Source of the DNA: Methylophilus aquaticus
GTDB lineage: Bacteria > Pseudomonadota > Gammaproteobacteria > Burkholderiales > Methylophilaceae
Assembly: GCF_030769565.1 (NCBI RefSeq)
Contig: NZ_JAVCAP010000034.1
Span: forward strand, 1-46,420
Direction: 5' to 3'
Length of the DNA: 46,420 nucleotides
Shown here: one piece after another, positions 1-8,866 of the stretch
Layout: every line of letters begins with the position of its first letter
How positions within the stretch are numbered: the first letter of the stretch is position 1
The notes under the pieces: generated by a model
What the model was told of the DNA's origin: nothing
Databases searched by the model: none
The model's input: only the letters and a program-made list of their open reading frames with translations
Made by a program: the position numbers and the translations under genes

Positions 1-4
1 CCGG

Positions 5-685
5 ATGAGTTTTACTTTAAACACCTGCCCGCAACACCCAAGGCAGCTTAAACAGAATCGCAAGATATTTCACTTAAAACTTCAAAGATTCTGTCCAACT
101 AAACGGGGCCACCTCTACCTAAGTGTTAGAACCATCCAGCGTATTGAGGGTGGTGAACCCGCTAGCACAGAAACTAAACGTGCACTTGCATCCGCGTTCG
201 GTTGCGAAGATATAGATCAGTTTGATAAACCAACGAAAATTCCAACTCCAGAGGAAATAGAGAGTGTTCAAAAAGAGATTGACTCTAAATATCTGAGCGT
301 AAAAGTTGAAATAGTCACCTCTGGTAGATATCTCGCATCTTTAGCAGCTCAAATGAATGCAAATTTATTCACTTGCGAAGCATATGTCGAAGGGCAAGCT
401 GAGACCCATCTTGCTGAATTGATGGATTACTTGAAAGAGTATGGTGAGTGTCATGACCTATACAGTGAAGTTGATAAATTAACTGTGTACGAAGAGATTC
501 AGTATTTTATTGATAATCTAATGCACGAGAAGATTTCATTATGTTGCGCATTAAGACATGGAGTTTTTAGTTCCAAAGATGTTAAAAGTATTCCCATATC
601 TGTTTTATACATGACAGCTTTTAACCAAGGCAGTGAGCCGAAGTGTTTTTATGTTGAAAAGCAATTGAGGTTCGGGCTGATTTGA
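5..685 (+). CDS. XRE-type HTH domain protein, possibly decayed at its N-terminus
   Basis: The only recognisable part is residues about 40-70, which read like the second half of a Cro/C1 (XRE) helix-turn-helix: LSVRTIQRIEGGEPAS followed by ETKRALASAF. The residues before it do not form the first helices normally present in this domain, although LKQNR looks like a domain start. Another frame near bases 57-100 encodes SQDISL, which resembles the missing helix, so one or two frameshifts are possible. The remaining 150 residues (a mostly helical, acidic region) are not recognised. The gene is more A+T-rich than its neighbours, which would fit horizontal acquisition. Window position 1 is only four bases upstream, so promoter and true start cannot be judged. 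Confidence 0.45.
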   Translation: MSFTLNTCPQHPRQLKQNRKIFHLKLQRFCPTKRGHLYLSVRTIQRIEGGEPASTETKRALASAFGCEDIDQFDKPTKIPTPEEIESVQKEIDSKYLSVKVEIVTSGRYLASLAAQMNANLFTCEAYVEGQAETHLAELMDYLKEYGECHDLYSEVDKLTVYEEIQYFIDNLMHEKISLCCALRHGVFSSKDVKSIPISVLYMTAFNQGSEPKCFYVEKQLRFGLI

Positions 686-724
686 ATGGGCGCTGTCTTA
701 AGATCAATACCAGAATTATCAAGC

Positions 725-757
725 ATAAAAAATAAAGCCCCAGATTTTCTGGGGCTT
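725..757 (-). terminator. Rho-independent terminator of sodB
   Basis: A 9-bp perfect stem (735-743 with 749-757, five-base loop) is followed on the minus strand by a run rich in T (complement of 725-734). It lies about 40 bases past the sodB stop codon and may also stop read-through from the upstream plus-strand gene. Confidence 0.85.
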
Positions 758-799
758 CAAAGTTACGTATTAATTAACGCAAAATATATCAATCAATCG

Positions 800-1381
800 T
801 TATGCAAAATTAGCTGCTGCAAATTCCCAGTTCACCAAGTGGTTGAGGAAAGTCTCTACAAACTTAGGACGCGCATTGCGGTGATCAATGTAGTAAGCAT
901 GCTCCCAAACGTCGATGGTCAGCAAAGCCTTGTCGCCAGTGGTCAATGGAGTGCCTGCTGCGCCCATGTTGACGATATCCACTGAGCCATCTGCTTTTTT
1001 CACCAACCAAGTCCAGCCGGAGCCGAAGTTGCCCACAGCAGAGGCCTGGAAGGCTTTTTTGAAGTCTTCATAAGAGCCCCATTTGGCGTTGATGGAAGCA
1101 GCCAGCGCGCCGGTTGGCTCACCGCCACCGTTTGGTGACAGGCAGTTCCAGAAAAAGGTGTGGTTCCAGATTTGGGCTGAGTTGTTGTAAACACCGCCGG
1201 AAGATTTTTTCACGATGTCTTCCAGGCTGGCATTTTCGAACTCGGTGCCTTTGATCAGGTTGTTCAGGTTGGTGACGTAGGCTTGATGGTGCTTGCCATA
1301 GTGGTATTCGAAGGTCTCTTCAGACATATGCGGTGCCAGCGCATTTTTGGCAAAAGGCAAGGGTGGTAGTGTGTGTTCCAT
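800..1381 (-). CDS. sodB: Superoxide dismutase [Fe]
   Basis: This 193-residue protein has the usual length of bacterial Fe-superoxide dismutases and detoxifies superoxide to peroxide and oxygen in the cytoplasm. The four metal ligands are visible as H27, H74, D157 and H161, the last two in the DVWEHAYY signature. Q70, just before the second ligand (NNSAQIWNH), is the glutamine position characteristic of the iron rather than manganese type. No signal peptide is present. The ATG start is preceded by an AAAGGA ribosome-binding site 7 bases away on the minus strand. It is a single-gene transcript ending in a strong terminator. The Fe versus cambialistic assignment rests only on sequence positions. 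Confidence 0.97.
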   Translation of the reverse strand: MEHTLPPLPFAKNALAPHMSEETFEYHYGKHHQAYVTNLNNLIKGTEFENASLEDIVKKSSGGVYNNSAQIWNHTFFWNCLSPNGGGEPTGALAASINAKWGSYEDFKKAFQASAVGNFGSGWTWLVKKADGSVDIVNMGAAGTPLTTGDKALLTIDVWEHAYYIDHRNARPKFVETFLNHLVNWEFAAANFA

Positions 1382-1824
1382 GGATTTTTCCTTTATTGCT
1401 TGGTTGTTATCATGCGATTGCTAAAAGCATGCAAGACGTGACGCGGTAGTCACAATTATCTGGCAAATTGTTTACCAATTTACTAGGGTTATTTTGCCAT
1501 AATTTATACGACTTAAAAACCGTCCTTTTGGTTTAGATTATTTTGCATCAATCTTTTGATCTGGCCCGATTGATCCGGTATCTTGGGCTTTAGCACAGAA
1601 GTGGAGCAGTGGATTGATGAATGGTGTAATAGAAAAGGGGGCGATGGAACGATATGTTGCTTTAAATCAATTGCTTAGTATTGTTTTTTAGTTATACTTT
1701 CCAGGGTTAATTGCGAGTCAATCATTTCACGATTAATTTATAGTGATCAGATGCCATTAAAGTCAGGATGGGCAGTGCAGTTTGTTCCATCTTGTACTAA
1801 AAAATACTTGGGTGGGTAAGCGCT
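1382..1824. other. Intergenic region between divergent sodB and the EAL-domain gene
   Basis: This 443-base A+T-rich stretch holds no convincing gene. It must contain the promoters of both flanking genes. A TATACT box at 1693-1698 with TTGCTT at 1671-1676 (16-base spacer) is a weak candidate for the plus-strand gene. No RNA gene or convincing operator was recognised. Confidence 0.5.
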
Positions 1825-3594
1825 ATGAGTGACGGGCCGCAAGTGACATTCAATGAAGATGAGAGACTCAATCTGCTGAGAGAGCTCTGCCTGCTAGATA
1901 CCCCGGCAGACAGCATTCTCGATTCCATCACGAAAGTATGTGCCACCGTATTCAATGTTCCCATTGCGCTGATTTCATTGATCGATGATCATCGGCAGTG
2001 GTTTAAATCCAAGTATGGGCTCGCCGTCAATGAAACCCCGCGTGACCAGGCTTTTTGTGCCTATGCCATTCATGGGCAGGCACCGATGGTGGTATTGAAC
2101 GCAATTGAAGATCCCCGCTTTGTGAACAATCCTCTGGTCAAGTCGGCGCCCAATATCCGGTTTTATGTGGGCGTTCCGATTGTGATTGAGGAGGATAAGT
2201 GTATTGGAACGCTTTGCATTATTGACAGTATTCCTCGCCAGGCATTTAGCCCGGAAGAAACGCAACTCCTGGTCGAGCTTTGCTCAATGGTCAGAGAGCG
2301 TATCAAGTTACTCTCTACCGTGGGCTATTTTGATGCATTGACACAGTTGCCCAATCGCACGCGCTTTATCGATGATGTTGAGGCTTTATTACATCGTCCG
2401 ATGGGTGCTGAACCACTGATGAGCATTGCGGTTGATGTGTGCGGTGAAGAGTATTTCAGGGGCGTGACCAAGGCCTTGGGCTGGGAATATGCCGAGACCA
2501 TGCTGATTGCCGCCAAGGAAAAGCTCAAAAAAACATTAAGCCCTTACACGCTTTATCGAATTTCGACCACGTTGTTTGCGGTCAATGTTGAGGCGAGCAA
2601 GGCTGCAGTGGTTGTGCAAGAGGTGATCAAGACCTTTGCGCATCCTGTAGAGCATCAAAGCATTCCTTATCGTTTTGATATGACCATTTCTTCGGTATTG
2701 CCAGAGCAATGCCAGGATCCTAAAGATGTTGTCAGGGCGCTTGTCACGACTGTTGATCTGGCGCGTCATCACAATCTTGAATTTTTACCTTATGAAAAAT
2801 CGCTTGAAGATGCTCCCCGGCATGCCTTTAATATCCTGATGGCGATTCCCAATGCGCTGACTTCCTGCAATGAGCTGAGTTTGCACTATCAACCCAAGGT
2901 GGACCTCATCAGCGGTGCCTTGGTTGGGGTGGAGGCATTACTACGATGGCAGCATCCTCTGATGGGGTGTATTGCACCTAATCTGTTTATTCCGCTGGCT
3001 GAAAAAACGGCATTAATGCGGCGCATCACATCCTGGGTATTGGACCAAGGTCTCAAACAGGCGGCGGAATGGCAGGCGCAAGGGCATACGTTCTCAATGG
3101 CACTCAATGTGTCAGCTGTGGACCTTGATTCAGACCAGTTTCTGGCCAGAATACAAGGCTTGATCGAGGCATACCATTTAAATCCAAGCGGTATTGAGAT
3201 TGAGTTTACCGAAAGTGCGCTCATTGCTAACCCGATGGCGACATTACAACGCTTACAGGTGCTGCGCCATATGGGCATCAGCCTGTCTATCGATGATTTT
3301 GGAACGGGTTATAACAATCTCTACTTTTTTAAAATGCTTCCGGCAACAGCATTAAAGATTGACCAATCTTTCATCCGTGATCTGCAGTTTGATCCAAGAA
3401 ACATCATTATCGTTAAGTCACTGATTGCAATGGCCAGGGAGTTTGGATTCAGGGTCATCGCTGAAGGGATTGAATCTGAGGCGGTTTACAAAACGCTTAG
3501 AGATCTGGGATGTGATGACGGGCAGGGATACTGGATTGCCAGGCCTATGCCGCGCCTCCAGTTTGAAAAGTGGTTACAGGGGAGAAAGGCTTAA
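1825..3594 (+). CDS. GAF - degenerate GGDEF - EAL protein, probable c-di-GMP phosphodiesterase
   Basis: The 589-residue protein has three parts. Residues about 15-165 form a GAF sensor domain of the type that begins ERLNLLRELCLLDTP. Residues 170-330 form a GGDEF-fold domain that keeps the FDALTQLPNR entry motif but has lost the signature, reading YRISTTLFAV where RxGGDEF should be. Residues 345-585 form an EAL domain. The EAL domain looks catalytically complete: E370-A-L, NVSA, EFTES, IDDFGTGY, LKIDQSF, AEGIE and GQGYW are all present. The likely activity is hydrolysis of cyclic di-GMP to pGpG, with the GAF and dead GGDEF domains as regulators. No membrane segments are seen, so it should be cytoplasmic. 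It is a single gene convergent with xerC. Confidence 0.92.
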   Translation: MSDGPQVTFNEDERLNLLRELCLLDTPADSILDSITKVCATVFNVPIALISLIDDHRQWFKSKYGLAVNETPRDQAFCAYAIHGQAPMVVLNAIEDPRFVNNPLVKSAPNIRFYVGVPIVIEEDKCIGTLCIIDSIPRQAFSPEETQLLVELCSMVRERIKLLSTVGYFDALTQLPNRTRFIDDVEALLHRPMGAEPLMSIAVDVCGEEYFRGVTKALGWEYAETMLIAAKEKLKKTLSPYTLYRISTTLFAVNVEASKAAVVVQEVIKTFAHPVEHQSIPYRFDMTISSVLPEQCQDPKDVVRALVTTVDLARHHNLEFLPYEKSLEDAPRHAFNILMAIPNALTSCNELSLHYQPKVDLISGALVGVEALLRWQHPLMGCIAPNLFIPLAEKTALMRRITSWVLDQGLKQAAEWQAQGHTFSMALNVSAVDLDSDQFLARIQGLIEAYHLNPSGIEIEFTESALIANPMATLQRLQVLRHMGISLSIDDFGTGYNNLYFFKMLPATALKIDQSFIRDLQFDPRNIIIVKSLIAMAREFGFRVIAEGIESEAVYKTLRDLGCDDGQGYWIARPMPRLQFEKWLQGRKA

Positions 3595-3646
3595 GTTTGC
3601 TGCCAATTGCTTATCTCGCGAGATCACGCATCATGTTTTGCATGCG

Positions 3647-4528
3647 CTATTTTTTGCGCGCTCTAGGATGCGCGGCATCATAGATTTTGCTGAGGTGCTG
3701 GTAGTCGAGATGGGTATAGACCTGTGTGGTGCTGATGTTGGCATGCCCCAGCATTTCTTGCACGGCACGCAGGTCGCCGCTGCTTTGCAGCACATGGCTG
3801 GCAAAGCTGTGGCGTAGCATGTGCGGGTGGACTTTGTTATGCAGGCCTTGTTTGAGTGCCCAGCCATTGAGGCGCATTTGCACGGTGCGGCCATGGATGC
3901 GGCGCCCAAGCTGGCTGATAAACACGGCGACTTCTTCCGGCTTGCGGGTGAGCCATTGCGGGCGTACGGTCAGCCAGTCGCGTAGCGCGCTCATTGCTTT
4001 GCTGCCTAGAGGCACCATGCGGGTTTTATTGCCTTTACCAATCACGGTGACCATGCCTTCCTGCAAATCCAGCCGGTCCAGATTAAGGCCCACCAGCTCA
4101 CTCAGGCGCAGGCCAGAAGAGTAAAACAATTCAAGCATGGCTTTGTCACGCAGGATAATCGGCGTGTGACCTTCAAGCTCTACCAGCTTGCTGGTTTGTT
4201 CTATCGACAAGGCATGCGGCAGCGCTTTGGGCGATTTGGGCGCACGTAAGCCGATGACCGGATTCGCCGGAAACTGATGGTGCAAGACCAGATAGTGAAA
4301 AAATCCGCGCCAGCTGGAGAGGATGCGGGCAATGCTGCGACCACTGAGGCCTTGCCCGTGCAAGGCGCCAATACTGCGGCGCAGTTGCAGCGCTGTCAGG
4401 CTTTTGAGGTCTTGCCCATGCTGTTGCAGCAGCAGGGCAATATCACGCTGGTAGTTGTTGCGGGTATGCTCGCTCAGGCCGCGCTCGAAGTGCAAAAAGT
4501 CCAGATATTGGTTGAGCAGATCGAGCAT
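3647..4528 (-). CDS. xerC: Tyrosine recombinase XerC
   Basis: This 293-residue site-specific recombinase has the length of XerC/XerD, which resolve chromosome dimers at dif. It has an N-terminal SAM-like core-binding domain (residues 1-90) and a C-terminal catalytic domain. All catalytic positions are visible: R141 (SGLRLSEL), K165 (GKGNK), H236 and R239 (HPHMLRHS), H262 (LGHANIS) and the nucleophile Y271 (TQVYTHLD). The assignment to XerC rather than XerD rests on its position downstream of dapF and a DUF484 gene, an arrangement also known from enterobacteria. It is the last gene of that minus-strand cluster, with an 89-base gap after the DUF484 gene. Confidence 0.93.
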   Translation of the reverse strand: MLDLLNQYLDFLHFERGLSEHTRNNYQRDIALLLQQHGQDLKSLTALQLRRSIGALHGQGLSGRSIARILSSWRGFFHYLVLHHQFPANPVIGLRAPKSPKALPHALSIEQTSKLVELEGHTPIILRDKAMLELFYSSGLRLSELVGLNLDRLDLQEGMVTVIGKGNKTRMVPLGSKAMSALRDWLTVRPQWLTRKPEEVAVFISQLGRRIHGRTVQMRLNGWALKQGLHNKVHPHMLRHSFASHVLQSSGDLRAVQEMLGHANISTTQVYTHLDYQHLSKIYDAAHPRARKK

Positions 4529-4617
4529 GGCAGCTTAGGGTGTTTGGCTGGAGAGAGTTACGCTGACAATTGACGCCGCAGATAAATACCTCTTGGCGGA
4601 AACCTCAGCGGGGGCTT

Positions 4618-5271
4618 TCATATGATGTGTTTGGCCAGCGACGCGCTGACCAGTTCTCCGATACGGTTGAGGAACAGGGTGCCCATGCCGGCATAAAAGC
4701 GGCTGCGTTGCTGACTGGGGATCGCCAGCAAGCCGAAGGTCACTTCTTGATAGCGCATCGGAATCACAGCCAGTGAGGCGGGAGATTCGCTAAACCAGCC
4801 AGCGATGTCCATGGTGGGCAATGTGCCACAATACGGTTGGCTCAAGTCTTTTGCCCAGTTTTTGAGCGAGTCCTCGGCCTGAATAAACACATTGTCAGCA
4901 GGATGACTCTCGTTTACCCACAGTTTTAATTGGGTATGCGGGAGTTGAAACTGCTCAGCCAGAAATTCGACCAGATGCTGTTGCAGCGCCGGGATGCTTT
5001 TGGCAAACAGCAAACCCAGGGACAGTTCATGCACTTTAGCTGCCGTTGCCTCATTTTCTTCGGCGGTTAAAATCAGTTCGGTAAATTTGGATTCCATCAC
5101 GCGGATTTTGTCGCGTTGGGCGATTTGCTGGCGTTCAGCCAGTGAAATAGTGCCTTTGCCATGTGGGCTGGGCAAAAAAATCTCGGTCAGTAAGTGCGCA
5201 TTGCGCTCAAAAAAGTCGGGGTGCGACTTCAAATAATGCTTGATGTCGCTTTCGTTAATGCTGTTTTCCAT
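4618..5271 (-). CDS. DUF484 family protein (GAF-like)
   Basis: The product is a 217-residue DUF484 protein of unknown biochemical function; the family is consistently found between dapF and xerC. It begins with a short helical region (SDIKHYLKSHPDFFERN, typical of the family), then a coiled-coil-like stretch and a C-terminal GAF-like fold. The frame is open to 5310, but starting there would overlap dapF. The ATG at 5271 (MENSINES) leaves a 16-base gap and matches the expected N-terminus. No strong ribosome-binding site is visible. A role connected with recombination or cell-wall metabolism is only suggested by neighbourhood. Confidence 0.85.
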   Translation of the reverse strand: MENSINESDIKHYLKSHPDFFERNAHLLTEIFLPSPHGKGTISLAERQQIAQRDKIRVMESKFTELILTAEENEATAAKVHELSLGLLFAKSIPALQQHLVEFLAEQFQLPHTQLKLWVNESHPADNVFIQAEDSLKNWAKDLSQPYCGTLPTMDIAGWFSESPASLAVIPMRYQEVTFGLLAIPSQQRSRFYAGMGTLFLNRIGELVSASLAKHII

Positions 5272-5287
5272 GTGTTTTGTTTCGGGG

Positions 5288-6118
5288 TTAGAGTTGAATT
5301 TCGCCTTCAAAGACGATGTCTGCCGGGCCGGTCATCATCACCGGTGCTTGGTCGCCCTGCCAGGTAATGGTCAGTATGCCGCCGCGGGTATGTACTTTCA
5401 CCGGGGTCTGCAATACCCCCAGTTGCATGCCACTGACGGCAGCCGCGCACGCGCCAGTGCCGCACGCCAGAGTTTCGCCGCTGCCACGTTCATATACGCG
5501 CAGGTTGATTTCGTGCGTGTTGAGGATTTGCATAAAGCCTGCATTCACCCGCTGCGGAAAGCGCGGGTGCGATTCTATTTGTGGCCCAAGCCCACCGACA
5601 TCTGCGGTATGCACATTGTCTACCAGCATCACCGCATGCGGATTGCCCATGGACACCGCGCTGACCGTCACGGTTTCTTTCTGCAAAGGCAGTGCATACG
5701 CGGTGGATTGCTCGGCTGCTTCAAAAGGGATTTGGGCCGGTACAAAACGCGGCGCGCCCATGTTGACTGTCACCTGTCCGTCGTCTTGCAGACTTAAGCT
5801 AATCACGCCGCTGGCGGTTTCCACCTTGATTTCGCGTTTGTTGGTCAGGCCTTTTTCGACCACAAAACGCACAAAGCAGCGCGCGCCATTGCCACATTGC
5901 TCGACCTCGCCGCCATCGGCATTGAAAATGCGGTAGCGGAAGTCGACGTTCGGGGTGTCAGTGTTTTCTACCATCAATAACTGGTCACAGCCGACGCCAA
6001 AATAGCGATTGGCAATGTGTTGAATCTGCGCTTGGGTCAGGTGAACGGGCGCACGCGTGGCATCAATGACCACAAAATCATTGCCTGCGCCTTGCATTTT
6101 GGTAAATCGGAGTTTCAT
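5288..6118 (-). CDS. dapF: Diaminopimelate epimerase
   Basis: DapF interconverts LL- and meso-diaminopimelate, the last step before lysine and the peptidoglycan cross-linking amino acid. The 276-residue length is typical. The two catalytic cysteines are visible as C75 in [10 protein letters not shown] and C219 in LACGTGACA, one in each half of the pseudo-symmetric fold. The N-terminus [15 protein letters not shown] is the family signature and fixes the ATG at 6118. It is the first gene of the dapF-DUF484-xerC cluster and is divergent from metK, with 166 bases between them. Confidence 0.97.
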   Translation of the reverse strand: MKLRFTKMQGAGNDFVVIDATRAPVHLTQAQIQHIANRYFGVGCDQLLMVENTDTPNVDFRYRIFNADGGEVEQCGNGARCFVRFVVEKGLTNKREIKVETASGVISLSLQDDGQVTVNMGAPRFVPAQIPFEAAEQSTAYALPLQKETVTVSAVSMGNPHAVMLVDNVHTADVGGLGPQIESHPRFPQRVNAGFMQILNTHEINLRVYERGSGETLACGTGACAAAVSGMQLGVLQTPVKVHTRGGILTITWQGDQAPVMMTGPADIVFEGEIQL

Positions 6119-6174
6119 AGCTCAAGATGATACTCTATCGTGTCGTTGAATGGCAGAGGAAGAAGCGCGCTGAT

Positions 6175-6203
6175 TCGATAAACTGAACAATCTCGGGTAG
6201 AAT
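6175..6203 (+). promoter_or_regulatory. Candidate metK promoter
   Basis: TCGATA (6175-6180) and TAGAAT (6198-6203) are separated by 17 bases, matching the sigma-70 pattern at four and five of six positions. The leader to the metK start is about 75 bases. I looked there for a SAM or SAH riboswitch and saw no convincing one. Confidence 0.4.
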
Positions 6204-6284
6204 GCTGTCTTCATCTTTCCGGTGCTGGCTTCAGCCTTTAGTCAGTGCTTTTGATTAACTTTATACATTTCCAAGGCGTCAATA

Positions 6285-7448
6285 ATGAGTGAATATCTTT
6301 TTACTTCGGAATCCGTCTCCGAAGGCCATCCCGACAAACTGGCTGATCAGGTTTCTGACAGCATTCTGGATGCGATTTTAGCGCAGGATCCCACCGCACG
6401 CGTGGCCGCTGAAACATTGGCAAATACCGGTTTGATCGTATTGGCCGGTGAAATAACTACCACGGCCAATGTAGATTACATCAAGGTGGCGCGTGATGCA
6501 GTCAAGCGTATCGGCTATGACAATACCGACTATGGCATTGATTACAAAGGCTGCGCAGTACTGGTGGCTTACGACAAACAGTCTCCAGACATTGCCCAGG
6601 GCGTAGATAACGCCAATGATGATCCGCTGGATCAGGGCGCCGGGGACCAGGGCCTGATGTTCGGTTATGCCGTGAATGAAACACCGCAATTGATGCCCTT
6701 GCCAATCTGGCTGAGCCACCGCGTGATGGAGCGTCAGTCACAGTTGCGTAAAGATGGCCGTTTGCCATGGTTGCGTCCGGATGCCAAATCACAAGTGACC
6801 ATCCGTTATGTCGATGGCAAACCACACAGCATTGATACCGTGCTGGTTTCAACCCAGCATGCACCTGAGATGATGCTGGAAGCCATCCGTGAAGCAGTGA
6901 TTGAAGAAATCATCAAACCGACACTGCCTGCCGAGCTGATCAAGGGTGAAATCAAATACCTGGTCAACCCGACGGGCCGTTTTGTGATTGGTGGCCCGCA
7001 AGGCGATTGTGGTCTGACTGGCCGCAAAATTATTGTGGATACTTACGGCGGCGCTGCACCCCACGGTGGTGGTGCTTTCTCCGGCAAGGATCCTTCTAAA
7101 GTAGACCGTTCTGCAGCCTATGCTGGCCGCTACGTAGCCAAAAACATTGTTGCTGCTGGTCTGGCTGACAAATGCCTGGTACAGGTGAGTTATGCGATTG
7201 GGGTGGCACAACCGACTTCGATCATGGTCGAAACCTATGGCACCGGCAAAATTTCTGACGAAAAATTGACACAGCTGGTGCGCGAGCATTTTGATTTGCG
7301 TCCCAAAGGCATCGTCAAAATGCTGGATTTATTGCGCCCGATTTACGCTAAAACCGCTGCCTATGGCCACTTTGGCCGTGACGAGCCTGAGTTTAGCTGG
7401 GAGGCCACTGATAAAGCAGCGGCATTAAAGGCTGCAGCAGGGTTGTAG
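6285..7448 (+). CDS. metK: S-adenosylmethionine synthetase
   Basis: MetK condenses methionine and ATP into S-adenosylmethionine, the cell's methyl donor, which is also used by MidA-like and TrmB methyltransferases in this window. The 387-residue length is standard. Family signatures are present: the start [18 protein letters not shown], the ATP-binding [12 protein letters not shown] and the phosphate-binding [19 protein letters not shown]. An AAGGCG ribosome-binding site lies seven bases before the ATG. It is a single gene, divergent from dapF, and ends in a strong terminator. Confidence 0.98.
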   Translation: MSEYLFTSESVSEGHPDKLADQVSDSILDAILAQDPTARVAAETLANTGLIVLAGEITTTANVDYIKVARDAVKRIGYDNTDYGIDYKGCAVLVAYDKQSPDIAQGVDNANDDPLDQGAGDQGLMFGYAVNETPQLMPLPIWLSHRVMERQSQLRKDGRLPWLRPDAKSQVTIRYVDGKPHSIDTVLVSTQHAPEMMLEAIREAVIEEIIKPTLPAELIKGEIKYLVNPTGRFVIGGPQGDCGLTGRKIIVDTYGGAAPHGGGAFSGKDPSKVDRSAAYAGRYVAKNIVAAGLADKCLVQVSYAIGVAQPTSIMVETYGTGKISDEKLTQLVREHFDLRPKGIVKMLDLLRPIYAKTAAYGHFGRDEPEFSWEATDKAAALKAAAGL

Positions 7449-7477
7449 GCTGTTGTCATCAATTTTAAAAAATATGT

Positions 7478-7506
7478 AAAAGGGGGCAATTGCCCCCTTT
7501 TTTTTG
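7478..7506 (+). terminator. Rho-independent terminator of metK
   Basis: A perfect palindrome centred on 7489/7490 (gggggcaattgccccc with flanking A/T pairs, 7478-7501) runs into eight or more T residues. It lies 30 bases past the metK stop. Confidence 0.93.
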
Positions 7507-7562
7507 CATGAATGATTGTCGCAGTGTGATAACTTGGTGAGTGTTGTGAGGGGGGTACGGCC

Positions 7563-8798
7563 ATGTTAAAAACAATACCGGTTAAAGATGTGCGGATGGG
7601 GATGTATATTCACGAACTAAAAGGGCAGTGGATAGACCATCCTTTTTGGAAATCGAAATTTGTCTTGGAGGATCCTTCCGACCTAGACAAGCTCCGAAGT
7701 AGTGTCATCAAAGAGGTGGTAATAGATACCTCGCAAAGCCTGGACACTCTATTTGAGATAGACGGACCCGCCCCGACAGATAAAGAGGTGGCCATGCTGG
7801 AGCTGGTGCACCCTGAGGGTGAGCCATCGGCAACACCTGCTAAACCGCGCGCAAGAGCATTGTCAGTCAGTCTTGATGCAGAGCGGGATCAGGCCAAAAA
7901 AATCATGCAATCTTCCCGCGAAGCGGTGACGTCTATGTTTAAAGACATCCGCCTGGGAAAAGCCGTTGAAGTTGAGCAAGTCATGCCGCTGGTGGACGAG
8001 ATTTCAGACTCGGTCGCACGTAACGCACATGCGCTGATCAGTCTTGTCCGCTTGAAAACAACCGATGACTATACCTATATGCATTCGGTTGCCGTCTGTG
8101 CCTTAATGACTGCACTTGCCTTGGAACTCAAACTGTCGCCTGAGGAAGTCAGGCAGGCAGGTCTGGCTGGATTAATGCATGACATGGGTAAAGCATTTAT
8201 TCCGCTTGAAATCCTCAACAAGCCTGGCGCGCTTTCCGACGTTGAGTTTGAGGTGATTCGTCAGCACCCGCAACTGGGACATGACATGCTAATCAAGTCC
8301 AATATTCAAGATCCGGTGACACTGGATGTCTGTTTGCATCATCACGAAAAAGTGGATGGCTCTGGCTATCCGAATCGCTTGAATGGCGAGCACATCAGCG
8401 TATTTGCAAAAATGGGTGCGATTTGTGATGTGTATGATGCCGTCACCTCAACCCGCGCCTATAAGCCAGCATGGGAACCCGGTCTGGCACTCAAACGGAT
8501 GGCGGGTTGGGCGGGGCATTTTGACCCGGTCATTTTTAAAGCATTCGTCAAGAGTCTGGGCATTTATCCAATAGGGACGGTTGTGATTCTGAAATCAGGC
8601 AGGCTGGCTGTCGTCGTGCGTCAGTCGCCTTCCAGTCTGTTAAAACCTGTGGTCAAGGCGTTCTTTTCCACCAAATCCAAAATACATATTCCAGTCGTAG
8701 ATCTTGATCTGTCCAAAGGCATGGATGAGATTGCTGGGCATGAAACAGCCGCGACCTGGGGTGTCCAGAATATTGACCATTTATGGATGAATAGCTAA
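7563..8798 (+). CDS. HD-GYP domain protein (probable c-di-GMP phosphodiesterase)
   Basis: This 411-residue protein begins with a DUF3391-type domain (IPVKDVRMGMYIHEL, residues 4-80), a common partner of HD-GYP. The HD-GYP domain covers residues about 150-340. The metal-binding HD pair is H206-D207 in HDMGK. The HHHEKVDGSGYP stretch carries the GYP motif at residues 268-270, and DVYDAVTSTRAYKP is also typical. Expected activity is hydrolysis of cyclic di-GMP. A strong GAGGGGGG ribosome-binding site precedes the ATG. No membrane segment or response-regulator domain is present. It is a single gene between two terminators, convergent with topA. Confidence 0.93.
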   Translation: MLKTIPVKDVRMGMYIHELKGQWIDHPFWKSKFVLEDPSDLDKLRSSVIKEVVIDTSQSLDTLFEIDGPAPTDKEVAMLELVHPEGEPSATPAKPRARALSVSLDAERDQAKKIMQSSREAVTSMFKDIRLGKAVEVEQVMPLVDEISDSVARNAHALISLVRLKTTDDYTYMHSVAVCALMTALALELKLSPEEVRQAGLAGLMHDMGKAFIPLEILNKPGALSDVEFEVIRQHPQLGHDMLIKSNIQDPVTLDVCLHHHEKVDGSGYPNRLNGEHISVFAKMGAICDVYDAVTSTRAYKPAWEPGLALKRMAGWAGHFDPVIFKAFVKSLGIYPIGTVVILKSGRLAVVVRQSPSSLLKPVVKAFFSTKSKIHIPVVDLDLSKGMDEIAGHETAATWGVQNIDHLWMNS

Positions 8799-8866
8799 CC
8801 ATACCACCTGATGCTGAAGGTGGTATGGCCACCCCTGGAACGCTGCGTGCAGCAGGGGTTATTTTT
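8799..8866 (+). terminator. Tandem hairpins between convergent HD-GYP gene and topA
   Basis: A perfect 11-bp stem (8799-8809 with 8818-8828) lacks a T tract. It is followed by a second, bulged stem (8831-8836 with 8854-8859, inner gctgc/gcagc) that runs into TTATTTTT on the plus strand. The second hairpin would end the HD-GYP transcript and overlaps the topA stop codon at 8859-8861. Confidence 0.7.

Noticed and set aside
6119-6284. Possible SAM or SAH riboswitch upstream of metK
   Set aside because: I looked for conserved cores and nested stems and found only short, unconvincing inverted repeats; a covariance-model search would decide.
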